Source of the DNA: an uncultured Collinsella sp.
GTDB taxonomy: Bacteria; Actinomycetota; Coriobacteriia; Coriobacteriales; Coriobacteriaceae
Assembly: GCA_902496775.1 (NCBI GenBank)
Contig: CABVCF010000058.1
Location: forward strand, 1-12,733
Length of the DNA stretch: 12,733 nt
Reading direction: 5' to 3'
Position 1 is the stretch's first letter. Every line of letters begins with the position of its first letter. The notes beneath the pieces were generated by a model that made no database searches, was not told where the DNA came from, and was given only the letters and a program-made list of their open reading frames with translations. This document shows, piece by piece, positions 1-5,987 of this stretch. Both the position numbers and the translations under genes were made by a program.

Positions 1-16
1 TCGCCCGCTTTTTCAT
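1..16 (-). CDS. Possible start of a downstream gene, cut by the window edge
   Basis: On the minus strand, four bases after the adhesin stop codon, an ATG at 16-14 opens a frame reading M-K-K-R-A before the window ends. A Met-Lys-Lys-Arg start is typical of a secretion signal, so a further pilin, sortase or other exported protein co-transcribed with the adhesin is possible. Only five codons are visible and no clear ribosome binding site precedes the ATG, so this is a weak call resting on position and residue type. Confidence 0.25.
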
Positions 17-20
17 CGCG

Positions 21-3000
21 CTAGCGCTTCTTTGGGATCGACCTAAGGCGAGCGAACCATAGGGCTGCGGCACCCGAGGTCAGGAGCGCGGTGATGCAAG
101 CGGCGATGGGAACTGGTCCTGTTGCCGGTAGGTCCTGCGGTAGGGTACAGCGTTGAATGACACAGTCCTCGTCATGTGACTCAAGTTTATCGCCGCCGCC
201 GTTGCGACAAAGATCGACGCGTGCGCTGTTGGTGAGTGCGGTTTGGGGCGTATAAGCCGATGTTGCCTGCATGTGCACGACTGCGCCCCGAGCGTCTGCA
301 CCAAGGATTGCTTTGGCATCGTCAAGGTCGTCGTGCTCATCTTTGAGATCATCGCGGGTCCAAGAATCCGCATCGCTTCGAGTCGTAAAGTCGGCGGCTA
401 CCGCACCGTATTCAATTCGAATGCCCGTTACGACGGTATTGGATGCAAGGTCGAGCTCTTCCGCCTCGAGTGTGGTGGATTCCGTGGTCGAGATATCCGC
501 CTTCCAGAGGTGCCAACCGTCGTAATCGACGAGGCGACAGTCCTCACCCAGGCTCTCTTTTACTTCGTCGGACTCAAGCCAAGGATTTTCGTGCCCATCG
601 TCAAGTGTCGCGTTTGCCGGCTCATCGACGTCTGTCGAGTCCAACGGCGTCGTGCGATACCATACGTTGCACAGACCGTTGAGGTCGCCGATGGCGACGG
701 GGGTTTCGATTGAGATGAATCTCGCCGTGCCGTCTTTGGCGCACTCAAGATCATCGGTAATCGTAAACTCATCAACCCAAGTAGCGGAATCGTTTCGAGC
801 ATCGATGGTATAGGAGAAAAGCCCATCACTATTGGTTTGCGTCGTGGCGCGGTTTTTACCATCGCCGTTAGCCAACAGGCCCTTTTCGATAGGTTGGACA
901 AGTTCCTGACGCTTGTCGACCTGCCCCTTGATCTCGATGGGCGCATCCTTCATCGCGACGGATTGGACTTCTCCCGTATCTTTTATTTCAAACGTTATCT
1001 CCTCGGCAAGGTCATAGGTCCGCGGAGACATCATTTCGCGCAACGAGTAGGTGCCAGGTGCAAGATGTTCGACGCGGTGCGGCTTGTCGGATGAGGTCCA
1101 GGAGTCTATTTCGGTTTTATCGGGACCATATAAGGTGAGCTGTGCGCCTTCCACTTCCTGCTCACCGCTTGCATCGACCTTGGAGATATCAACCTTGGTG
1201 TAATCGTCGGATACGTTAAGCCGTGCTTCTACAACGGGTGTTTTCTGGTCGGCATAAGTAAGGTCGACAATATGGGATGTCCGATCGAGTAAGAAGCCTG
1301 CCGGCGCTTGAGTCTCGACAACCTCGTAGCGTGCGGTGCCAGATCCCAGCGGGAGGTCGTCCGCGCGTGCTTCTCCAGTTTCATCCGTCGTGACGGTAGC
1401 GACAGTCTCACCGTCGAGCGCGGCAATGCTACCGTCGGGGCGCACGATATCACCCGAGGCACGGATCTCAAAGACGGCGCCCGCGAGGCTGCTGCCGTCT
1501 ACGGCATCGGTTTTAACGATCCTGATGTTTCCGGTCGCGGCGTGGTCATAATACGAGGCGATTGCAACGGGCGTTAGGTTCATGTCGGCGGGTATGTTTA
1601 CCTCGATCTCCTCGCCGACAAGATAGGGCTCTTTGGCCGAGGTTTCGCGTACATAATAGGTGCCCGGCACGAGCGATTCGGGCAGTGTGACGGTCCCGGT
1701 CGCGTCAGTCGTAAAGGTGTCCATTACGTTATGTGCTGGATACCAGCAAGTTTGTGAGACAGGTTCGTGATTGCTGTCGAGGAGTTGGAAGGTGAATCCG
1801 GCTAGTGGAACAGAAGCGCCTGTTTGGGCATCGCGTTTTACAATCTGGAGATGCGTCGACAGCGCGTGGTTGTCCACGATATATTGAAGCTCGGCGCCGT
1901 TGGAAATCTGATTGGCCCCGACGGTCCATTCCCCTGCACGTTTAAAACCCTCGGGGACGGTTTCCGGAACCTCGCGAATCGTGTAGCCGGCACGGTCGTA
2001 TGGGACAGCTCCGTGGACACCGGCGGGTCGCTTGCCTGTGCCGAACCATGCTTCGGGCTGATCTTTGGTGGAGGCAAAGCCATAGATGTTTGTGGTCAGT
2101 GTGCCAACAACCTGCTGAGAACTGTTGCTGACAACCTCAAAGACAACACCACCCGCCGGTTGCTCCAGGCCGGATTGGTCGCTATTGCCGTAATCCTTGA
2201 ATTTGGAAATCTCAAGGTCAAACGCAATGGGGATATCGGAAATGCGAGATTCGATCTCGACTACGCCTGAATCGCCGAGCTGGTCGGCTCCAACGGTATA
2301 GGTCCAGCTGTCGTTGGATGGCAGGTAGCCCTCGGGGGCTTTTGATTCGTAGATGGTAAAGGTTCCTAAGGGGACATCGACGAGGGTAGCCCGACCGCTT
2401 TCGTCGGTCGTGAGGATCTGCGCCCATCCAGGGGTTGATTGCGACACACACGTGAACTCTGCTCCTGCGAGTGAAGATCCCACCTGGGGGCCGGCATTCG
2501 TCGCGGCATCGAGTTTTACGATACGCAGGTTGATGGTGCCGGGCTGTTCATCAATGGCGACCTGTCCACCGTCATTCCCCGTGGTAAAGGCGATGCGATC
2601 ACGACGGGGGACATAGCCGGCCGGCGCCTTCGTTTCAACTAGGTAGTATGCTGTGTTGGGCAGAAGTGTTGCTTGCGCCCGACCGTTGCTGTCCATCTGG
2701 ATGGTGCCAACACGTGCGTCGCTGGCGCTCTCAAAAACATCGAATGTTGCCCCGGCAAACTGATAAGTATTGTTTCCGCTGGTAATGGCAGCGTTTGCAG
2801 ACTGCTTTTGGAAGGAAACAGAGACCGCCGGCAGTACATAGAGCATGTCCTGACGTTTGCTGCCGCCCGATACGGCTCCTAGATAGCGCCGCGCGCGGTG
2901 CGGAGCGGCTTTGATGCTTCCTGATTTTGCGCTGTCATGGAGCCACCGCGCCGCCGCCACGACTTCATTGTCAGTGGTAAAGTGCCCACTCTTGGTTTTG

Positions 3001-3452
3001 CCCTGAGCGGTCGTGTAAGAGTAGGTACCGTCGACATGGGTAGTGCCGTTGAGCATCCATACGGCAAGCTGGGTTGCGGCGCGGGCACGATCGGGTGAAA
3101 GATGGTAACCGCCAAACGACGTGGCGGTAGGATATCCGTGACAAACGATTGCCGCGAACTCGTCGTCGAGCCACACCCAGCCTTGATCAAAGTTGAGCCA
3201 TGGGCCGCCCGGCTTGGTGGGGCCGGGGCGCTCCTGGTTCATGCAGTAGGCAATCGAGGCGTCTTGAGCTTCATACTTGCCGATAAAGAAGGGCCCACAA
3301 TCATCGCTAATAGTGCGGAAGCCGAGCTGGTCGTAGCCATCGACGGCAAATGCGGCTCCCGGTGCCAGGCAGCCGAAAAGCAGGAAGAGGAGCAGGAGCA
3401 GCGGACCTGTTGCGATTGCGCTGTGGACAGAGTGCGTGGGTGCGTTGGACAT
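21..3452 (-). CDS. LPXTG-anchored thioester/Cna-B multidomain surface adhesin (pilin-like)
   Basis: A secreted, sortase-anchored surface protein of 1143 residues. Residues 1-36 form a signal peptide (basic-poor start, leucine-rich core, AFA before the probable cut). Residues about 40-200 match the TQXA thioester domain: Cys70 (YCMNQ) and Gln128 (ATQLAVW) are the pair expected to form the Cys-Gln thioester used for covalent host binding. Six Cna-B/SpaA-like beta domains follow (about 210-305, 307-403, 410-528, 533-636, 641-746, 752-836). Most show an early I-x-K-x-D lysine (K313, K417, K539, K647, K758) and a late E-x-K/Q-A-P-x-G-Y-like glutamate (E273, E369, E713), the pattern of intramolecular isopeptide bonds. 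Residues 840-1100 are a stalk domain with several cysteines. LPATG at 1108-1112, a hydrophobic stretch and the basic tail RLRSIPKKR form the sorting signal. The start is supported by AAGGAG five bases upstream. No sortase is visible in the window. Ligand unknown. Confidence 0.93.
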   Translation of the reverse strand: MSNAPTHSVHSAIATGPLLLLLFLLFGCLAPGAAFAVDGYDQLGFRTISDDCGPFFIGKYEAQDASIAYCMNQERPGPTKPGGPWLNFDQGWVWLDDEFAAIVCHGYPTATSFGGYHLSPDRARAATQLAVWMLNGTTHVDGTYSYTTAQGKTKSGHFTTDNEVVAAARWLHDSAKSGSIKAAPHRARRYLGAVSGGSKRQDMLYVLPAVSVSFQKQSANAAITSGNNTYQFAGATFDVFESASDARVGTIQMDSNGRAQATLLPNTAYYLVETKAPAGYVPRRDRIAFTTGNDGGQVAIDEQPGTINLRIVKLDAATNAGPQVGSSLAGAEFTCVSQSTPGWAQILTTDESGRATLVDVPLGTFTIYESKAPEGYLPSNDSWTYTVGADQLGDSGVVEIESRISDIPIAFDLEISKFKDYGNSDQSGLEQPAGGVVFEVVSNSSQQVVGTLTTNIYGFASTKDQPEAWFGTGKRPAGVHGAVPYDRAGYTIREVPETVPEGFKRAGEWTVGANQISNGAELQYIVDNHALSTHLQIVKRDAQTGASVPLAGFTFQLLDSNHEPVSQTCWYPAHNVMDTFTTDATGTVTLPESLVPGTYYVRETSAKEPYLVGEEIEVNIPADMNLTPVAIASYYDHAATGNIRIVKTDAVDGSSLAGAVFEIRASGDIVRPDGSIAALDGETVATVTTDETGEARADDLPLGSGTARYEVVETQAPAGFLLDRTSHIVDLTYADQKTPVVEARLNVSDDYTKVDISKVDASGEQEVEGAQLTLYGPDKTEIDSWTSSDKPHRVEHLAPGTYSLREMMSPRTYDLAEEITFEIKDTGEVQSVAMKDAPIEIKGQVDKRQELVQPIEKGLLANGDGKNRATTQTNSDGLFSYTIDARNDSATWVDEFTITDDLECAKDGTARFISIETPVAIGDLNGLCNVWYRTTPLDSTDVDEPANATLDDGHENPWLESDEVKESLGEDCRLVDYDGWHLWKADISTTESTTLEAEELDLASNTVVTGIRIEYGAVAADFTTRSDADSWTRDDLKDEHDDLDDAKAILGADARGAVVHMQATSAYTPQTALTNSARVDLCRNGGGDKLESHDEDCVIQRCTLPQDLPATGPVPIAACITALLTSGAAALWFARLRSIPKKR

Positions 3453-3457
3453 GGCTG

Positions 3458-3463
3458 CTCCTT
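3458..3463 (-). promoter_or_regulatory. Ribosome binding site of the adhesin gene
   Basis: The minus strand reads AAGGAG five bases before the ATG at 3452-3450, a near-consensus Shine-Dalgarno site that fixes the adhesin start. Confidence 0.85.
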
Positions 3464-3706
3464 ATCCCTCGTGCGCCGCATGGGGAGGCTGCGACGCGTA
3501 GGATGAGGCTACCCCCGAGGTTCATGCGGGTAAGTACCGGAGCCTGACCAAAAGCTTGCCCAATTCCTGACAAATTGAGCTCAAATACAACAATCAAGCA
3601 AAAGCGCAGGTAGAAGATAAGGAGAACAGGAGGTTAAAGGTCCTCATCTCCACAATTGACGCGATTTTCAAACGAATCTCCACAGCTAAAACAAGCATCG
3701 CCACTC

Positions 3707-3736
3707 TTGTATCGAACAAGACAACCGCGTTATACT
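3707..3736 (+). promoter_or_regulatory. Putative tRNA-Gly promoter
   Basis: A good -10 (TATACT, 3731-3736) lies 13 bases before the mature tRNA 5' end. The best -35 candidate is TTGTAT at 3707-3712 with an 18-base spacer and is weak (TTG only). The -10 call is the firmer part. Confidence 0.5.
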
Positions 3737-3749
3737 ATCCCCCACATAT

Positions 3750-3824
3750 GCGGGCATCGCCAAGTGGTAAGGCATCAGCTTCCCAAGCTGACACTCGCGG
3801 GTTCGAGTCCCGTTGCCCGCTCCA
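3750..3824 (+). tRNA. tRNA-Gly (anticodon CCC)
   Basis: A full cloverleaf of 75 bases including the encoded CCA. The acceptor stem gcgggca (3750-3756) pairs with tgcccgc (3814-3820). The D stem is gcc/ggc. The anticodon stem tcagc/gctga encloses loop ttcccaa, giving anticodon CCC at 3782-3784. The T stem gcggg/cccgt (one G-U pair) encloses ttcgagt. The discriminator base is T, as in other bacterial glycine tRNAs. It reads GGG codons. It is transcribed alone, with its own terminator directly downstream. Confidence 0.97.
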
Positions 3825-3836
3825 TTCGAATTTCAG

Positions 3837-3867
3837 GCACGGTAACGTTTCGTTACCGTGCTTTTTT
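3837..3867 (+). terminator. Intrinsic terminator of tRNA-Gly
   Basis: A perfect 11-bp stem (gcacggtaacg / cgttaccgtgc) with loop ttt, followed at once by six T (3862-3867). It sits 12 bases after the tRNA CCA end. Confidence 0.93.
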
Positions 3868-3878
3868 CAATAAAGTGC

Positions 3879-3894
3879 CGGGACTCGAACCCGC
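3879..3894 (-). repeat. Inverted copy of the tRNA-Gly T-arm
   Basis: The 16 bases cgggactcgaacccgc are the exact reverse complement of 3797-3812, the T-stem and loop of the upstream tRNA-Gly. On the minus strand this is a T-arm without the rest of a tRNA: no matching acceptor, D or anticodon arm surrounds it. The two copies flank the terminator hairpin almost symmetrically. Confidence 0.85.
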
Positions 3895-3911
3895 CAGGGT
3901 GCGAGCGTTAA

Positions 3912-3930
3912 ATAAACGCGAAGCGTTTAT
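3912..3930. repeat. Hairpin with GAA loop (GCGAAGC apex)
   Basis: An 8-bp perfect stem (ataaacgc / gcgtttat) with a three-base GAA loop. Its apex is the same GCGAAGC as in the hairpins at 3971-3993 and 4102-4124, although the lower stem sequence differs. Confidence 0.8.
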
Positions 3931-3943
3931 AGCGAGCAGGCAA

Positions 3944-3961
3944 GGTCGCCGATAGGCGACC
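3944..3961. repeat. Short hairpin with GATA loop
   Basis: A 7-bp perfect stem (ggtcgcc / ggcgacc) with loop gata, lying between two GAA-loop hairpins. It has no T-run after it, so it is not a terminator. It belongs to the same non-coding repeat cluster. Confidence 0.7.
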
Positions 3962-4015
3962 GCAGCCGGTGCGTATTTGCGAAGCAAATACGCAGACGTC
4001 CCGTTACCCGCTCCA
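3957..4015 (+). repeat. Direct repeat copy 1: hairpin plus tRNA-Gly 3'-end copy
   Basis: This unit of 59 bases recurs at 4088-4146. Its first 46 bases differ from the second copy at only two positions, and by eye the whole unit matches at about 53 of 59. It contains a 10-bp perfect hairpin at 3971-3993 (gcgtatttgc, GAA loop, gcaaatacgc). It ends with 3998-4015, which matches the last 18 bases of the tRNA-Gly gene (3807-3824) at 17 positions, including the acceptor strand, discriminator and CCA. No complete tRNA can be folded around it. Confidence 0.88.
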
Positions 4016-4029
4016 TCGAGTGCGGGAGA

Positions 4030-4137
4030 CATGGGGACGGCCAATTCAACAAAGTCTTCCCCATCGTCACCGTGAATCCGAGGGGATCGACCGCAGCCGG
4101 TGCGTATTTGCGAAGCAAATGCGCGGACGTCCCCATG
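4030..4137. repeat. Inverted repeat bracketing the second repeat unit
   Basis: The 10 bases catggggacg at 4030-4039 are the exact reverse complement of cgtccccatg at 4128-4137, enclosing 88 bases. The first unit has a comparable but shorter arrangement (cgggac at 3879-3884 against gtcccg at 3998-4003). This suggests both units share a plan with inverted ends. Confidence 0.6.
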
Positions 4138-4146
4138 CTCGCTCCA
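4088..4146 (+). repeat. Direct repeat copy 2: hairpin plus degenerate tRNA-Gly 3'-end copy
   Basis: Second copy of the unit at 3957-4015, offset by 131 bases. The hairpin at 4102-4124 keeps its fold because the single stem change gives a G-T pair. The end, 4129-4146, matches the tRNA-Gly 3' end at 15 of 18 positions, so it has drifted further than copy 1. It lies about 50 bases upstream of the purB -10 element. Confidence 0.85.
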
Positions 4147-4198
4147 ATTCCAAAATGTTAGGTTAATGCCTGCTGCCCATACTTGCACCTGCGCACGG

Positions 4199-4204
4199 TA
4201 CAAT
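4199..4204 (+). promoter_or_regulatory. purB: Putative purB -10 element
   Basis: TACAAT at 4199-4204 is a good -10 match and would give a leader of about 40 bases before purB. No good -35 lies 16-18 bases upstream; TTGCAC at 4183-4188 is too close (10-base spacer). The call rests on the -10 and its position between the repeats and purB. Confidence 0.4.
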
Positions 4205-4248
4205 GGTTGGGTTACGACCAACGTGCCAATAACCAAAAAGGAGCCGCT

Positions 4249-5595
4249 ATGATCGATCGCTATACCCGCCCGGAGATGGGACACATCTTCTCCCTCGAGA
4301 ACAAGTACGCCATTTGGCAGGAGATCGAGGTTCTGGCCTGCGAGGCCCAGGCGGAGCTCGGCAAGATCGGTATTTCCAAAGACGAGGCCCAGTGGATCCG
4401 CGACCATGCCAACTTTGAGAAGGCGAAGGTCGATGAGATCGAGGAAGTCACGCGCCACGACGTCATTGCCTTCCTGACCAACATGAAGGAATACATCGAT
4501 GCCGATGTTCCCGAGGGCGACCCCAAGCCCAGCCGCTGGGTTCACTATGGCATGACCAGCTCCGATCTGGGCGACACGGCCCTGTGCTACCAGCTCACCC
4601 AGGCCTGCGACCTGATCGTCGAGGACGTCAAAAAACTCGGCGAGATCTGCAAGCGTCGCGCCTTTGAGGAGCGCAACACGCTCTGCGCCGGCCGTACTCA
4701 TGGCATCCATGCCGAGCCGATGACCTTCGGCATGAAGTTTGGCTCTTGGGCCTGGGAGCTCAAGCGCGATCTGGACCGTCTTGAGGATGCCCGCAAGAAC
4801 GTTGCCTTTGGTGCCATCTCGGGCGCTGTCGGCACGTACAGCTCCATCGAGCCGTTTGTCGAGGAATATGTCTGCGAGCACCTGGGCCTGGTTCACGACC
4901 CGCTGTCCACGCAGGTTATTAGCCGCGATCATCACGCCTACCTCGCCGGCGTTCTTGCCACCACCGCGGCCACCTGTGAGCGCATCGCTACCGAGGTTCG
5001 CAATCTGCAGAAGACCGATACACTCGAGGCCGAGGAACCGTTCCGTAAGGGTCAAAAGGGCAGCTCCGCCATGCCGCACAAGCGCAACCCCATCACCATG
5101 GAGAAGGTCTGCGGCCTGTCGCGCGTCGTGAAGGCCAACGCGCAGGTTGCCTTCGACAACGTCGCCCTGTGGCACGAGCGTGACATTTCGCACTCCTCTG
5201 CCGAGCGCGTCGCCCAGGCCGACAGCTTCATCGCCCTCGACCACATGTTCCAGTGCCTCATCCGCGTTATCGACGGCCTGCAGCTGTATCCCGCTCGCAT
5301 GATGGCCAACCTCAACAAGACACGCGGCCTCATCTTCTCTTCCAAGGTCCTGCTCGCCCTCGTCGACACGGGCATCACCCGCGAGGACGCGTACGCCATT
5401 GTGCAGGAGAACGCTATGGCAACCTGGCACGAGGTACAGGATTGTGTCTCCGGCCCCACCTTTAAGGAGCGTCTCGAGGCCGACCCGCGCTGCACCGTCA
5501 GTCAGGAGAAGCTCGACGAGATCTTTGATCCGTGGGACTTCCTCACCCGTATCGACACGGTCTTTGATCGTCTGGAGCAGCTGAGCTTCGAGTAG
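4249..5595 (+). CDS. purB: Adenylosuccinate lyase
   Basis: PurB, 448 residues, a cytoplasmic enzyme of the fumarase/aspartase superfamily. It releases fumarate twice in purine synthesis: SAICAR to AICAR, and adenylosuccinate to AMP. Visible motifs: TSSDLGDT (103-110), GRTHGIHAEP (148-157, with the family's conserved histidines) and the superfamily signature GSSAMPHKRNP (271-281) carrying the flexible-loop serine used in catalysis. The frame stays open 66 bases further upstream to a TTG at 4183. The ATG at 4249 is preferred because AAGGAG (4238-4243) sits five bases before it and MIDRYTRPEM is the usual family start. It stands alone: upstream are the tRNA repeats, and downstream a large hairpin separates it from the next gene. 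purC is about 4 kb further on. Confidence 0.97.
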   Translation: MIDRYTRPEMGHIFSLENKYAIWQEIEVLACEAQAELGKIGISKDEAQWIRDHANFEKAKVDEIEEVTRHDVIAFLTNMKEYIDADVPEGDPKPSRWVHYGMTSSDLGDTALCYQLTQACDLIVEDVKKLGEICKRRAFEERNTLCAGRTHGIHAEPMTFGMKFGSWAWELKRDLDRLEDARKNVAFGAISGAVGTYSSIEPFVEEYVCEHLGLVHDPLSTQVISRDHHAYLAGVLATTAATCERIATEVRNLQKTDTLEAEEPFRKGQKGSSAMPHKRNPITMEKVCGLSRVVKANAQVAFDNVALWHERDISHSSAERVAQADSFIALDHMFQCLIRVIDGLQLYPARMMANLNKTRGLIFSSKVLLALVDTGITREDAYAIVQENAMATWHEVQDCVSGPTFKERLEADPRCTVSQEKLDEIFDPWDFLTRIDTVFDRLEQLSFE

Positions 5596-5621
5596 GTTCG
5601 GGCATAACGTTAGCTTTTTAG

Positions 5622-5659
5622 GGTGCTTTGCTGGTAATGTGTGTTGCCGGCAAAGCGCC
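5622..5659 (+). terminator. Large hairpin after purB, possible terminator
   Basis: A stem of about 16 bp (ggtgctttgctggtaa against ttgccggcaaagcgcc, with three G-T pairs) and loop tgtgtg starts 27 bases after the purB stop. What follows (tcgttgcattt) is only a poor T-run, so it may terminate weakly or protect the mRNA 3' end. A candidate promoter for the next gene begins four bases after the stem. Confidence 0.5.
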
Positions 5660-5662
5660 TCG

Positions 5663-5689
5663 TTGCATTTAGGGAAAGACGGGGATAAT
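5663..5689 (+). promoter_or_regulatory. Putative promoter of the TSCPD-lipoprotein pair
   Basis: TTGCAT (5663-5668) and GATAAT (5684-5689) are separated by 15 bases, slightly short. The GAGAGGGG stretch at 5711-5718 then provides a ribosome binding site before the ATG at 5724. Confidence 0.45.
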
Positions 5690-5723
5690 AGTCGTCTCGA
5701 ATAACATTCTGAGAGGGGATCGC

Positions 5724-5987
5724 ATGATTTCGTTTGATTACAAGCCTCAGGGCGTGTGTGCTCGCAATATTCACCTTGATCTTTCCGATGACGGCAACAA
5801 GGTGATGGGCGTTGAGTTTACCGGCGGCTGCGACGGCAATCTCAAGGCTATCTCCAAGCTGGTCGAGGGCGCTCCTGCCGATCGCGTAATCGAGGTTCTC
5901 GCCGGTAATACCTGCGGTATGAAAAAGACCTCCTGCGCCGACCAGCTTACACGCGCTATCGAGGCCGCTCGCACCGAGATCGCCTAA
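5724..5987 (+). CDS. TSCPD-domain protein, TIGR03905-like
   Basis: An 87-residue protein made up of one TSCPD-type domain. The cysteines are C12 (GVCARN), C36 (TGGCDGNL), C64 (GNTCGMKKT) and C71 (TSCADQL). The last matches the family's name motif except that Pro is replaced by Ala. The same domain occurs at the end of some class II ribonucleotide reductases. As a stand-alone protein its function is unknown; the cysteine set would suit metal binding (inference). The stop overlaps the next start (TAATG), so the two genes are probably translationally coupled. No signal or membrane segment is seen, so it is probably cytoplasmic. Confidence 0.85.
   Translation: MISFDYKPQGVCARNIHLDLSDDGNKVMGVEFTGGCDGNLKAISKLVEGAPADRVIEVLAGNTCGMKKTSCADQLTRAIEAARTEIA

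Larger units (their letters stand above)
3453..3749. other. Divergent intergenic region between adhesin and tRNA-Gly
   Basis: This region of 297 bases holds the adhesin ribosome binding site (3458-3463, minus strand) and the tRNA-Gly promoter. No convincing -35/-10 pair was found for the adhesin on the minus strand. It is less GC-rich than the flanking genes. It contains a 10-base palindrome at 3575-3584 (ttgagctcaa), an imperfect hairpin at 3621-3651, and inverted repeats near the adhesin start that could fold the mRNA leader (see findings). No protein-coding gene is supported here. Confidence 0.6.

Noticed and set aside
243..713. Plus-strand open frames within 243-3506, including 243-713 and 1824-2270
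   Set aside because: They lie opposite the adhesin gene, give cysteine- and valine-rich meaningless products and have no ribosome binding sites.
3366..3371. Lipobox-like LFGC at residues 25-28 of the adhesin signal peptide
   Set aside because: The -2 residue is Phe and an AFA signal-peptidase I site follows. The LPATG sorting signal already explains anchoring.
3453..3560. Cyclic-di-GMP or other known riboswitch in the adhesin leader
   Set aside because: A few short strings look similar, but the conserved core of the GEMM motif is missing.
3879..4015. A second, complete tRNA gene
   Set aside because: Only a T-arm (inverted) and a 3' acceptor strand (direct) are present. No 5' acceptor strand, D arm or anticodon arm fits either.
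3868..4147. CRISPR array
   Set aside because: There are only two copies of a long unit with one spacer-like gap, plus tRNA similarity. No cas genes are present.
4183..4248. N-terminal extension of purB from the TTG at 4183
   Set aside because: It would place the -10 element and the ribosome binding site inside the coding region and adds residues not typical of PurB.
3853..5430. A 525-codon open frame antisense to purB and reaching into the tRNA repeats
   Set aside because: It mirrors the codon bias of purB on the other strand, its protein is low in recognisable motifs, and it runs through non-coding repeats and the tRNA-Gly terminator. PurB is certain in the same DNA.
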